From Streptomyces lavendulae subsp. lavendulae (lineage in GTDB: Bacteria; Actinomycetota; Actinomycetes; Streptomycetales; Streptomycetaceae): 64,000 nt of DNA. Position numbers and translations under genes: made by a program. The notes below the pieces were generated by a model. That model searched no databases, was not told the DNA's origin, and worked only from the letters and a program-made list of their open reading frames with translations. Below are positions 35,345-43,484 of the stretch, in pieces; position 1 is the first letter of the stretch; each line of letters starts with the position of its first letter. The DNA lies in NCBI RefSeq assembly GCF_002803845.1, contig NZ_CP024985.1, positions 806,001 through 870,000 of the forward strand, in the 5' to 3' direction.

Positions 35345-35518
35345 TCAGGCGCTGCAGGAGGTGGTGCTGGTGGTGGAGGAACAGGTCGAGGTGGAGCTGC
35401 AGCTCGTGGAACCGGCGAGCACGACCTCGCTGGCGTCCGAGTAGTCCGAGATCTCGAAGGTCTCCGACTCCAGCTCCAGGATCTCGTCGGCGAGCGAGGC
35501 GAGCGGCGACTTCTCCAT
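35345..35518 (-). CDS. Thiopeptide/azole RiPP precursor peptide
   Basis: A 57-aa peptide, short and convergent to the biosynthetic operon. Start ATG has a textbook AAGGAG seven bases upstream. Residues 1-36 are an acidic leader (ADEILELESETFEISDYSDASE, ending VVLAG), whose EISDY phrase resembles thiostrepton-type leaders. Residues 37-57 are the core: starts STSC, then SSTSTC, SSTTSTT, and ends SCSA. It contains 10 Ser, 7 Thr, 3 Cys and a C-terminal Ala, with no other residue type. This is the expected substrate for the two YcaOs, the dehydrogenase and the split LanB. The leader/core border is inferred. Confidence 0.9.
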   Translation of the reverse strand: MEKSPLASLADEILELESETFEISDYSDASEVVLAGSTSCSSTSTCSSTTSTTSCSA

Positions 35519-35629
35519 GGGGACTCCTTCAGTTGGTGCGGTCACTGGGTGCGCGACCACGGGACGGCCGTCTCCGTGCGGTGCCCCTCCAGGAGAACCG
35601 CTCCCGCCGTCATGTCACGTGTCCTCCTT

Positions 35630-35668
35630 CTGACATTCCGCTGACAGAAGGTGTCAGCGGCCTGACAG
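35630..35668 (-). promoter_or_regulatory. Candidate SARP operator: TGTCAG repeats upstream of the precursor
   Basis: Read on the minus strand, CTGTCAG (35668-35662), CTGTCAG (35647-35641) and ATGTCAG (35636-35630) recur at 21 and 11 bases, with one inverted copy between. The last pair are heptamers separated by four bases, the geometry used by SARP activators. The inverted copy also makes an 8-bp palindrome (35639-35646 with 35652-35659). The site lies about 110 bases before the precursor start and about 25 bases before the divergent M20 gene, so it could serve both. Confidence 0.5.
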
Positions 35669-35693
35669 ACCGGGCCGGATCCGGTGGCCGACC

Positions 35694-37022
35694 ATGGGCT
35701 TCATGACCGCGACCGTCCCGGCCTCCGCCTCCGTCCCCGCCCCCTCCCCCGGCCCCTCCCCCGGACCCACCTCCGCCGTGCTCGCGGCGCTGCCCCCGCT
35801 GCTGCGGCCGCTGACCACCCTCTACCTGGATCTGCACCGGCACCCGGAGCCGTCCGGCGGGGAACGGCGCACGGCGGGCCGCTTCGCCGACTGGCTGGAG
35901 TCCGCCGGGTACGCGACCACGCGCGGGATCGGCGGGCACGGGGTGGCCGGGGTGCTGCGCCGGGGCGAGGGCCCGACCGTGGTACTGCGCGCCGAACTGG
36001 ACGCGCTGCCGGTCCGGGAGACCACCGGGCTGGCGTACGCGAGCGAGGGGCCGGTGTCGCACGCCTGCGGGCACGACCTGCACCTGGCCGCGGCCGCCGG
36101 GGCCGCCTCCGTGCTGGCGGGCGCCGCCCCGGAGGCCTGGCGGGGGACGCTGGTGGTGGTGGGACAGCCCGCGGAGGAGACCCTCGAAGGGGCCCGTGCG
36201 ATGCTCGCCGACGGGCTGTACGAACGGGTCGGGCGGCCGGACACGGTCCTGGCGCAGCACGGCGCACCGCTCCCGGCCGGGATGGTGGCGCACGGGTACG
36301 GGCCGATGACGGCGGGCAGCGTCACCTTCAGGGTCGTGGTGCACGGCCGGGGCGGGCACGCGGGCGCCCCCCACCTGACGGTGGACCCGGTGGTGACGGC
36401 GGCCCACGTGGTGACCCGGCTGCAGACGGTGGTGGCGCGGGAGGCCGCGCCCTCGGAACAGGTGGCCGTCTCCGTGGGCTCGTTCCGGGCGGGCGAGCGC
36501 GCCAACGTGGTGCCGGAGCGGGCCGAACTGGGGATCACCGTACGGGCCGCGGGCGGGGCGGCGCTCGCGCGGGCCGCGGCCGGTGTCGAGCGGATCGTCC
36601 GCGCGGAGTGCGCGGCGTCCGGGTGCCCCCGTGAACCGGAGATCGTCCGCGAGTGCGAGTCTCCCGTCACCCACCCCGATCCGGTGACGACGGGCGTGGT
36701 GCGGGAGGCGCACGCGGCGCACTTCGGGGCGGAGCGGGTGGCGATGTGGCCGCCGTCGCTCGCCACGGAGGACTTCGGGCTGTTCGGCGACGCGGGACGG
36801 GCCGTGCACGGGGCGGAGGGGGTGCGGCTCGCCTACTGGATGCTGGGGGTGGTCGGCCCCGCCGCGTGGGCGGCGGCGCCCGGGGAGGGCGCCGCCGCCA
36901 AGCTGGCCGCGCTCCCGGCCAATCACGCGCCGGACTTCGCGCCCGACGTGCGCACCGCCCTCCCGGCGGGGGTGGGCGCGCTCACGGCGGCGGCGCTGGC
37001 CTGCCTGGACCCGCGCCGCTGA
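35694..37022 (+). CDS. M20-family amidohydrolase/peptidase
   Basis: A 442-aa zinc hydrolase of the aminoacylase/hippurate hydrolase type. It has LRAELDALPVRE, the metal motif HACGHDLHLA, Glu-rich QPAEETLEGA, the dimerisation motif GRGGHAGAPH and ATEDFG. It is about 40 residues longer than usual, mainly from a Pro/Ser-rich N-terminus; a second ATG at 35703 is possible. It removes acyl or aminoacyl groups in the cytoplasm. It is divergent from the RiPP precursor gene and shares its upstream region, so a role in tailoring or resistance is possible but unproven. Confidence 0.9.
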   Translation: MGFMTATVPASASVPAPSPGPSPGPTSAVLAALPPLLRPLTTLYLDLHRHPEPSGGERRTAGRFADWLESAGYATTRGIGGHGVAGVLRRGEGPTVVLRAELDALPVRETTGLAYASEGPVSHACGHDLHLAAAAGAASVLAGAAPEAWRGTLVVVGQPAEETLEGARAMLADGLYERVGRPDTVLAQHGAPLPAGMVAHGYGPMTAGSVTFRVVVHGRGGHAGAPHLTVDPVVTAAHVVTRLQTVVAREAAPSEQVAVSVGSFRAGERANVVPERAELGITVRAAGGAALARAAAGVERIVRAECAASGCPREPEIVRECESPVTHPDPVTTGVVREAHAAHFGAERVAMWPPSLATEDFGLFGDAGRAVHGAEGVRLAYWMLGVVGPAAWAAAPGEGAAAKLAALPANHAPDFAPDVRTALPAGVGALTAAALACLDPRR

Positions 37023-37052
37023 GCCGGCCGGCGGACGGGCCGGTGGCCGGGG

Positions 37053-37523
37053 TCAGAAGGGCCTGGTCGGGAGGTACTTGCCGTCGAGGGTGATGACGGC
37101 GCGCTCGCCGCCGTCGGGGTCGGCGACCTTCCGCACGTCGAGGCGGAAGTTGATGGCGCTGATGATGCCGTCGCCGAACTCCTCGTGGACCAGGGCCTTG
37201 AGGGTGGTGCCGTAGACCTGGAGCATTTCGTGGAAGCGGTAGATCGTCGGGTCGGTGGGGACCGAGCCGGGGATCGAGCCGCGAGTGGGGATGGTCTGCA
37301 GCCACATCGCGGCGTCCTCGTCGAGTTCGAGGAGCTCGGCGACGGCCTTGGCGGCGGGCTCGGGCAGCGGGTGCTGGCCGAGGACCGCGGCGGTGACGAA
37401 GGCCACGGACAGGCCGGTGACGTCGGCGATCTGGCGCCAGGTCAGGTTCTTGCGGACCTTGGCCTCGACGGCGGCGTCGGCGATCCGCTCACGGACGGCG
37501 GGGGCGAACTGGGCGTGCACCAT
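37053..37523 (-). CDS. cynS: Cyanase (cyanate hydratase)
   Basis: Cyanase converts cyanate and bicarbonate to ammonia and two CO2. The 156-aa protein matches the family end to end: an N-terminal helical DNA-binding-like domain ([28 protein letters not shown]) and a catalytic C-terminus. The Arg and Glu in [11 protein letters not shown] and the Ser in [10 protein letters not shown] correspond to the known active site. It ends with [13 protein letters not shown]. It lies 61 bases downstream of a carbonic anhydrase gene, divergent from a LysR regulator, the classical cyn arrangement. Confidence 0.97.
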   Translation of the reverse strand: MVHAQFAPAVRERIADAAVEAKVRKNLTWRQIADVTGLSVAFVTAAVLGQHPLPEPAAKAVAELLELDEDAAMWLQTIPTRGSIPGSVPTDPTIYRFHEMLQVYGTTLKALVHEEFGDGIISAINFRLDVRKVADPDGGERAVITLDGKYLPTRPF

Positions 37524-37584
37524 GGGAAGGGTGTCCTTTCGGAAGGGGAGAAGGGGGAAGGGGTTCGGGGCGGGGAGCGGCGGA

Positions 37585-38190
37585 TCAGGCCGCGAGGGCG
37601 ACGGGGCCGCCGGTGCGCTCGATCTCCTCGACGGCGCCGGAGGGGATGTCGTAGACCCAGCCGCGCAGGACCAGCGACCGGGCGGCGAGGGCGCGGGCCA
37701 CCGAGGGGTGGGTGGCGAGGTTCGCCAGCTGGGCCCGTACGTTCTCCCGTACCAGCGCGTCCAGGGGGTACCGGCCGCCGTCGGCCGGGGCGGTGCGGGC
37801 GAGGGCGGCGTCCGCGTGGCGGAGCCAGTCGGCCACCGCCGGGACGGGGCCGAGGTCGTGGCCCTCGGCGAGCGCGGTCATCGCGCCGCAGGCGGAGTGG
37901 CCGCAGACCACGATGTCGGTGACGCCGAGGACGGCGACGGCGTACTCGACGCCGGCCGCCACCCCGTCCGGTCCCGGGGTGTGGGCGGGGACGAGGTTGC
38001 CCGCGGTCCGGATGACGAACAGCTCGCCCGGCTCGCTCTGGGTGATCAGTTCGGGAACCACGCGGGCGTCGGAGCAGCTGATGAACAGGGTCCGCGGGCG
38101 GTGGTTCGCGGCGAGCTCGGCGAAGAGCTCGGCCTTGGCGGGGAAGACGTCGTGGCGGAACCGCTCGACGCCCTCGGTGAGGTCGTGCAT
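37585..38190 (-). CDS. cynT: Beta-carbonic anhydrase of the cyn operon
   Basis: A 201-aa beta-class carbonic anhydrase with zinc ligands in SCSDARV and HSACGAMTA. It supplies the bicarbonate consumed by cyanase and prevents CO2 loss. The start MHDLTEG is chosen for its GGGAG ribosome site; an in-frame upstream start would run into the operator region. The neighbours cynS and a divergent LysR gene support the cynT assignment. Confidence 0.95.
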   Translation of the reverse strand: MHDLTEGVERFRHDVFPAKAELFAELAANHRPRTLFISCSDARVVPELITQSEPGELFVIRTAGNLVPAHTPGPDGVAAGVEYAVAVLGVTDIVVCGHSACGAMTALAEGHDLGPVPAVADWLRHADAALARTAPADGGRYPLDALVRENVRAQLANLATHPSVARALAARSLVLRGWVYDIPSGAVEEIERTGGPVALAA

Positions 38191-38242
38191 GGTCACTCCC
38201 GTTCTGGGATCCACCCCGTGGGGCTGACGTGTTCCACCATGC

Positions 38243-38283
38243 ATGACCTGCGGTCATAGTGTCCAAGAGCGGTATTCGATACC
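38243..38283. promoter_or_regulatory. Two LysR-type palindromes in the cynT-LysR intergenic region
   Basis: ATGACC-TGC-GGTCAT (38243-38257) contains TGACCTGCGGTCA, a T-N11-A LysR box. A second palindrome GGTAT-TCG-ATACC lies at 38271-38283, 28 bases away centre to centre. A high-affinity site plus an activation site is the usual LysR arrangement. The regulator is inferred to be the adjacent LysR protein. Confidence 0.55.
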
Positions 38284-38311
38284 CCCCATCGATGTCATCT
38301 ATAGTCCCTGC

Positions 38312-39259
38312 ATGGCCTTGGAACTGCGTCACCTGCGCTATCTGCTCGCGGTCGCCGGACACGGCAGCTTCACGCGCGCCGCCGAGGAGCTGCGGATCTC
38401 CCAGCCCACCCTGTCCCAGCAGGTCAAACAGCTGGAGCGGACGGTGGGCGTACAGCTCCTGGACCGGAGCGGGCGCGCGGTGCGGCTCACGGACGCCGGA
38501 GCGGTCTACGCGGAGCACGCCCGCCGGGCGCTGCGGGACCTCGCGGCGGCCGAGCGGGCCGTCCACGACCTCGCCGACCTCAGCCGCGGCCACCTGCGGC
38601 TGGCCCTGACCCCCACCTTCACGGCCTACCTCCTCGGCCCGCTGCTCGCCGCCTTCCACACGGCGCATCCGGGCATCACGGTGGAGGTGCGGGAGCTGCC
38701 CCAGGACCGCATCGAGGCCGCGCTGCTGGCCGACGGGACCGACCTCGGCATCGCCTTCCTGGGCGTCCACCCGCCGGGGATCGCCGCGACCGGGCTGTTC
38801 ACCGAGACCCTGGGCCTGGTGGTCGGCGGTCCCGGTACGGCCCCCGCGGCGCCGGAGCCGGATCCGCTGCCGGTATCGGCCCTGGCGGACCGCCGGATGG
38901 CGCTGCTGAGCGGGGACTTCGCGACCCGGGAGCACATCGACGCCTACCTCGCCGCGCACGGGGTCAGGCCGCGCGTCGTGGTGGAGGCCGGATCCGTCCA
39001 GGCGCTGACCGAGCTCGTGCAGCGGACCGGGCTGGCCACCGTCCTGCCCGACGCCGTCACGGACGACCATCCGCAGCTGTCACCCGTCCGGCTGCACCCG
39101 CCCCTGCCGCCGCGCACGGTGTGCCTGCTGCGGCGCGAGGGCGCGTACCGGAGCGCCGCCTCCCGGGCCTTCACCGCGCTGGCCCGGGAGGTGACCGCCG
39201 CCCGGGGGTACGCCCCGCCGGGGGGAACGCGGACCGTCCGGGGTCAGGAGAGCCCGTAG
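38312..39259 (+). CDS. cynR: LysR-family regulator of the cyn operon
   Basis: A 315-aa LysR protein: N-terminal winged helix (LELRHLRYLLAVAGHGSFTRAAEELRISQPTLSQQVKQLE), then a periplasmic-binding-protein-like effector domain. It is transcribed divergently from cynT-cynS across two palindromes, which matches CynR, the cyanate-responsive activator, in enterobacteria. The start follows a CCCTGC stretch with little ribosome-site character. The 3' end overlaps the convergent MerR gene by 16 bases. Confidence 0.88.
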   Translation: MALELRHLRYLLAVAGHGSFTRAAEELRISQPTLSQQVKQLERTVGVQLLDRSGRAVRLTDAGAVYAEHARRALRDLAAAERAVHDLADLSRGHLRLALTPTFTAYLLGPLLAAFHTAHPGITVEVRELPQDRIEAALLADGTDLGIAFLGVHPPGIAATGLFTETLGLVVGGPGTAPAAPEPDPLPVSALADRRMALLSGDFATREHIDAYLAAHGVRPRVVVEAGSVQALTELVQRTGLATVLPDAVTDDHPQLSPVRLHPPLPPRTVCLLRREGAYRSAASRAFTALAREVTAARGYAPPGGTRTVRGQESP

Positions 39260-39888
39260 CGACGGGCCGACTCCTCCTCCTGCGCCAGCCGGTGCATGGC
39301 CTTGAGCACCGGCTCGAAGAGGACGGCGGAGGCGACCGCCGCCTCCACCCGCTCCGCCTCCGAGGGGTATTCCTCCATGTTGTCGAGGTCGTGGACGGCG
39401 ACCTGGTGCATCAGCCGGGCGTAGGGCGCCAGCAGCCGCGCGTCCCAGCGGTAGCCGAGGCGGATGAGCGAGGCCACCGCCACCACCAGGGAGCGGTGGT
39501 CCGGGGAAAGGGGGGCCAGTTCCCGGGCGGTCGACCAGCCCAGCTCCTCCAGCAGCCGGTCCACTTCGGCGCGGGCCGTCACCACGGCGTCGTCCTCCGC
39601 CTCCGGCTCCGGCAGGCGCGGCAGCGCCCACAGGGCGGCTCCCGCGCGGATCGTCCGGCCCAGCGACTCGTCGTCGACGTGCCGGAGCACCTCGCGGGCC
39701 TTCGCCACGGGCACCCCGCCCACCTGGATCAGCGTGCGCACCAGGCGCAGCCGGCGCAGATGCGTGTCGTCGTAGTCGGCCGTCGTCGCGCCGATCCGGC
39801 GTCCGGGCGGCAAGAGGCCTTCGCGCAGGTAGTACTTGATGGTCGCGGTGGAGACACCGCTGCGCTCGCTCAGCTCCGCCAGCCGCAT
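39244..39888 (-). CDS. MerR-family transcriptional regulator
   Basis: A 214-aa protein starting directly with the MerR helix-turn-helix (MRLAELSERSGVSTATIKYYLREGLLPPGR) and the second recognition part (YDDTHLRRLRLVRTLIQVGGV). There are no Cys residues for metal binding. The C-terminal 130 residues are helical and may bind a hydrophobic effector or dimerise. Its target is not obvious; the convergent overlap with cynR is probably incidental. Confidence 0.88.
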   Translation of the reverse strand: MRLAELSERSGVSTATIKYYLREGLLPPGRRIGATTADYDDTHLRRLRLVRTLIQVGGVPVAKAREVLRHVDDESLGRTIRAGAALWALPRLPEPEAEDDAVVTARAEVDRLLEELGWSTARELAPLSPDHRSLVVAVASLIRLGYRWDARLLAPYARLMHQVAVHDLDNMEEYPSEAERVEAAVASAVLFEPVLKAMHRLAQEEESARRYGLS

Positions 39889-40011
39889 CCCTGTGTGCCT
39901 TTCCTTGGAGAGCGCCACTATCTCATCAGGGAAGCGCTCGCCGGGCGGGCCGGGCCGGGTCGGCCCAGGATGGGAGGGTGGAGGGGGTCGGGTACCGACG
40001 GGAGTGTGTAC

Positions 40012-40245
40012 ATGAGCGGCAGGCGGTACGAGCTGGTCTTCCCCTCCGACGACGGGACGGGCGAGGACGTCGTGGTCGTGGACCGCACCGACACCTCGGG
40101 GCCGGGCGGCCACCCGGTGTACGCCGACGCCAGCGGCATCGTCCGCGCGGAGATCAGTGACCGGGGCGAGGTGCGCATGCTCCCCTCGGGCGGCCACCAG
40201 GTCCCCGCACACCCGCTGGCGGCCCGCCCGCTGCCGGACGGGTGA
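40012..40245 (+). CDS. Small protein resembling DUF6296
   Basis: A 77-aa soluble protein (start MSGRRYELVFPSDDG, middle VVVVDRTDTSGPGGHPVYAD, end SGGHQVPAHPLAARPLPDG) resembling small Streptomyces proteins that I recall as DUF6296. Function is unknown. A GGGAGTGTGTAC stretch provides a weak ribosome site. It is isolated, between a divergent MerR gene and a convergent DUF6204-like gene. Confidence 0.65.
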   Translation: MSGRRYELVFPSDDGTGEDVVVVDRTDTSGPGGHPVYADASGIVRAEISDRGEVRMLPSGGHQVPAHPLAARPLPDG

Positions 40246-40285
40246 CCCCGGTCCGCCGGTGCATGCGGGCGACGGGAGCGGGTGC

Positions 40286-40645
40286 TCAGGCAGTGGTGCG
40301 GGCCGCCGCCTGGCGTTGGCGCTTGCTCTGCTTGGCGAGCGAGAGGTCCTCGGCGCTGGAGCGCAGCCGCTTGAATCCGTAGCCGCGTTCCGTCATCCAG
40401 CTCTCGGCGGCCAGCTCGGCGCGGGCGGTGGCTTCGAGGATGTCCTCCTCCGCCTCCCCCGAGTCGAGGAAGCGGAAGGTGAAGGAGTTGCGGGCGGCCA
40501 GCTCGTAGGAGAGGTTGCCCTCGGTGGTGAACGAGGCGCGCAGTACGTCGTGTTCGGGGGCCGCGGCCGTCAGCTCGGCGTGCTGTTCGGCGGTGAGGCC
40601 GTCGAAGAAGCCGCGGACGGTGACGCGGAAGGTGCGGGTGCTCAT
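40286..40645 (-). CDS. DUF6204-like protein
   Basis: A 119-aa protein starting MSTRTFRVTVRGFFDGLTAEQ, with an alpha/beta pattern reminiscent of a ferredoxin-like fold, ending in a basic tail (KQSKRQRQAAARTTA). It resembles small actinobacterial proteins that I recall as DUF6204. There is no signal peptide or known activity. An in-frame ATG lies 12 codons upstream, but the family-like sequence begins at 40645. Confidence 0.65.
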   Translation of the reverse strand: MSTRTFRVTVRGFFDGLTAEQHAELTAAAPEHDVLRASFTTEGNLSYELAARNSFTFRFLDSGEAEEDILEATARAELAAESWMTERGYGFKRLRSSAEDLSLAKQSKRQRQAAARTTA

Positions 40646-40735
40646 CGTGTCACCGTAGACCGGGCCGCCCGCGCGGCGCACCGCATTTTCGGCGGTCGCC
40701 GGGGGCGGCCCGGACGGCTTCGCGTGCGGCCGGGT

Positions 40736-41587
40736 TCACGGGCCGGCGGGGGCTCCCAGGGGGTCGAGGGCGCGGCGCCGGCGGCTGATGGAGTCGGGGT
40801 CCCAGCCCGGCCGGGGGACGGAGGCCAGGAGCAGCCGGGTGTACGGATGGTCCGGGGCGGTGAGCAGTTCGGCGACGGGCCGGTGTTCCATGGTCCGGCC
40901 CCGGTACATGACGAGGGCCTCGTCGCAGACGTAGCGGACCACGGCCAGGTCGTGGCTGACGAAGACCAGCCCGATGCCGGTGTCGCGGCGGATGTCGGCG
41001 AGCAGGTTGAGGACCTGGGCCTGCACCGACACGTCGAGGGCGGACACGGCCTCGTCGAGGACGAGCACGGCCGGTTCGACGGCGAGGGCGCGGGCGATCG
41101 CGGCGCGCTGGCGCTGGCCGCCGGAGAGGTGGCGGGGCAGGGCGGCCGCCTCCCGGTCGCCGAGTCCGACCCGGGCCAGCAGCGTCCGGACGCGGGCGGC
41201 GCGCTCCGCCGGGTCGCGGGTTCCGTGCAGCCGGAGCACCCCGTCGAGGGTGGCTGCGACGGTGATCCGGGCGTCGAGCGAGAGGTAGGGGTCCTGGAAG
41301 ACGATCTGGACGGCCTTGGCGCGCGCCAGCCGGGCCGCCCTTCCGCGTACGGACGCGGCCAGCGGGCGGCCCTGTACGTGGATCTCGCCGGAGTCGGGGC
41401 GTTCGAGGCCGATCAGCATCCGGGCGGTGGTGGTCTTCCCCGAGCCGGACTCGCCGACGATGCCGAGGGCGCCGCCGGGGCGCAGCGTGAAGGACAGGCC
41501 GTCGACGGCGACGACCTCGGCGGCGCCGGTCCGGTAGGTCTTGCGCAGGCCTTCGACCCGCAGGAGCGGGGGCTGGTCGGTGGTCAC
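40736..41587 (-). CDS. Peptide/opine ABC importer ATPase (DppF/OppF type)
   Basis: A 283-aa ATPase with Walker A GESGSGKTT, signature LSGGQRQR and Walker B VLVLDEAVSALD. It contains the Q-loop in QIVFQDPYLSLDAR, and ends with the shortened OppF tail (HPYTRLLLASVPRPG). It is the last gene of a coupled five-gene importer operon; its GTG overlaps the preceding stop. It drives uptake together with the DppD-type ATPase. Confidence 0.93.
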   Translation of the reverse strand: MTTDQPPLLRVEGLRKTYRTGAAEVVAVDGLSFTLRPGGALGIVGESGSGKTTTARMLIGLERPDSGEIHVQGRPLAASVRGRAARLARAKAVQIVFQDPYLSLDARITVAATLDGVLRLHGTRDPAERAARVRTLLARVGLGDREAAALPRHLSGGQRQRAAIARALAVEPAVLVLDEAVSALDVSVQAQVLNLLADIRRDTGIGLVFVSHDLAVVRYVCDEALVMYRGRTMEHRPVAELLTAPDHPYTRLLLASVPRPGWDPDSISRRRRALDPLGAPAGP

Positions 41588-42606
41588 CTGACCTCCTGGT
41601 TCCGGTGGGGGTGGTGGTCGCCGGGCCGGTCGCGGTGCGGCGTGAGGGTGAGTTCGCCGGCCAGGTGGCACGCGACCCGGGCCGGGCCGTGGTCGCTCAG
41701 CGGGGGCGGCGCCTGGTCGCAGCGGCCGGGTTCGGCGAAGCGGCAGCGGGGGGCGAAGGCGCAGCCGGGGGCGGATTCGAGCAGGCCCATGGGCGCGCCG
41801 GGGATGGGGACGAGCCGCTCGGGGGCCTTTGCGTCCAGTGGCGGGGAGGAGCCGAGCAGCCCGGCGGTGTACGGGTGCCGGGGCGTGGTGAAGAGGTCCC
41901 CCACGGGGGCGGTCTCGACGATGCGGCCCGCGTACATCACGTAGATCCGGTCGGTGACGGAGGCGGCGAGTTCGATGTCGTGGGTGATCAGGAGCAGGCC
42001 CAGGCCGCGTTCGCGGCGCAGTCGGCCGAGGACGGCGAGGATCTCCGCCTGGGTGCTGACGTCGAGGGCGGTGGTCGGCTCGTCGCACAGCAGCAGGCGG
42101 GGTTCGGCGGTCAGGGCGGCGGCGATCACGACGCGCTGGAGCATGCCGCCGGAGAGTTCGTGCGGGTACTGGTCCAGGTGGCGGACGGGGTCCGGGAGTC
42201 CGACCGCGTCGAGCAGTTCGGCGGCCCGGCCGCGGGCCCGGTCCCGGGTCCAGCCGTGGACCAGGCGCAGGGACTCGGTGAGGAAGTCCCCGACGCGGCG
42301 GACGGGGTTGATCGCGGCGCGGGGGTCCTGGTAGATCATCGCCGCGGTGGCGGTGCGCACCCGGCGCAGGCTCGCGGCGTCGGCCCCGACGAGGTCGGTG
42401 CCGTCCACGCGGACCCGGCCGGTGGTCCGGGCGCCCTCGGGGAAGAGGCCGAGGGCGGCGCGGGCGGTGACGGACTTGCCGGAGCCGGATTCGCCGACGA
42501 GGGCGACGGCCTCCCCGGCCCCGACGGTGAGGCCGATGCCGTCGAGGACGGGGCGGGCCGTGCCGGGCAGGGTGATGCTGAGGTCTTCGTACCGGAGCAG
42601 GGTCAT
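41584..42606 (-). CDS. Peptide/opine ABC importer ATPase (DppD/OppD type)
   Basis: A 340-aa ATPase: Walker A GESGSGKSV, signature LSGGMLQR, Walker B LLLCDEPTTALD. The C-terminal oligopeptide-transporter extension has the Cys-rich motif CAFAPRCRFAEPGRCDQ, which in relatives binds an iron-sulfur cluster. Overlaps of four bases on both sides show translational coupling. Confidence 0.94.
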   Translation of the reverse strand: MTLLRYEDLSITLPGTARPVLDGIGLTVGAGEAVALVGESGSGKSVTARAALGLFPEGARTTGRVRVDGTDLVGADAASLRRVRTATAAMIYQDPRAAINPVRRVGDFLTESLRLVHGWTRDRARGRAAELLDAVGLPDPVRHLDQYPHELSGGMLQRVVIAAALTAEPRLLLCDEPTTALDVSTQAEILAVLGRLRRERGLGLLLITHDIELAASVTDRIYVMYAGRIVETAPVGDLFTTPRHPYTAGLLGSSPPLDAKAPERLVPIPGAPMGLLESAPGCAFAPRCRFAEPGRCDQAPPPLSDHGPARVACHLAGELTLTPHRDRPGDHHPHRNQEVR

Positions 42607-43484
42607 CGGGGGTCCCTTCCCGCGATCGTGTCGGAGAGGCTCTCCCCGACGACGGTGAAGGCGACGACCACGACGACGACCGCCACGGCCGGGACGATCG
42701 CGGACAGCGGCTGTCCCTGGAGGACGGCGGCCTGTCCTTGGTTGATCATGGCGCCCCAGTCGGGTGTCGGCGGCTGGACGCCGAGGCCGAGGAAGGAGAG
42801 GGCGGCGAGGTCGAGCAGGGCGTAGCCGAAGTTGACCGTCGCCTGGGCGAGCAGTGTCGGGGCGATGTTGGGGAGCATCCGGCGGACCGTCACGAACAGG
42901 GCGGAGTGGCCCTGGACGGTGTAGGCGGCGATGTAGGGGCGGGCCTTCTCCTGGAGGGCGAGGCCGCGCACGAGGCGTGCGGTGTACGGCATGTAGGCGA
43001 TGGCCATGGCGAGTACGGGGGCGGTCATGCCCTTGCCGAAGAGGGCGACCGCGAGGATCGCGAGCAGCAGGGCGGGGAAGGCGAACAGCACGTCGAGCAC
43101 GCGTCCGGCGAGGGCGTCGGTCCGGCCGCCGCGCCACGCGGTGAACAGGCCCACGGCGATGCCGGTGACGGTGGAGAACACCACGACGGCGAGCGGCCCG
43201 ACCAGACTGGTCCGGGTGCCGACGAGGAGCGCCGACAGGGTGTCGTGGCCGCCCTGGTCGGTGCCGAGCCAGTGCCCGGCGCCGGGCCCGAGGAGGGTGT
43301 CCCCGAGGCTGCCGAAGGTGGGGTCCTGCGGTGCGATCCAGGGGGCCGCGGCGGCGGCCAGGACGAACAGGGCCAGGAGGAGCAGGCAGGTCCGCTGGAG
43401 CGGGCTGCCGCCGAGGGCCCGTAGCCGGGTGAGGCGGGCGGGGCGTCCGAGGCGGGCGGCGGCGGCCCGGGTGTCGGGGGTCAT
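42603..43484 (-). CDS. Peptide/opine ABC importer permease (DppC type)
   Basis: A 293-aa permease with about six membrane helices and the OppC N-terminal segment (APWIAPQDP, GHWLGTDQGGHD). The EAA-like loop is at residues about 195-220 (YIAAYTVQGHSALFVTVRRMLPN). It partners the DppB-type subunit, whose gene overlaps by four bases. Confidence 0.93.
   Translation of the reverse strand: MTPDTRAAAARLGRPARLTRLRALGGSPLQRTCLLLLALFVLAAAAAPWIAPQDPTFGSLGDTLLGPGAGHWLGTDQGGHDTLSALLVGTRTSLVGPLAVVVFSTVTGIAVGLFTAWRGGRTDALAGRVLDVLFAFPALLLAILAVALFGKGMTAPVLAMAIAYMPYTARLVRGLALQEKARPYIAAYTVQGHSALFVTVRRMLPNIAPTLLAQATVNFGYALLDLAALSFLGLGVQPPTPDWGAMINQGQAAVLQGQPLSAIVPAVAVVVVVVAFTVVGESLSDTIAGRDPR

Noticed and set aside
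35345..35518. Lanthipeptide precursor interpretation of the Cys/Ser/Thr-rich peptide
   Set aside because: No LanC-like cyclase or class II-IV synthetase is present, while YcaO and SagB enzymes that form azoles are.
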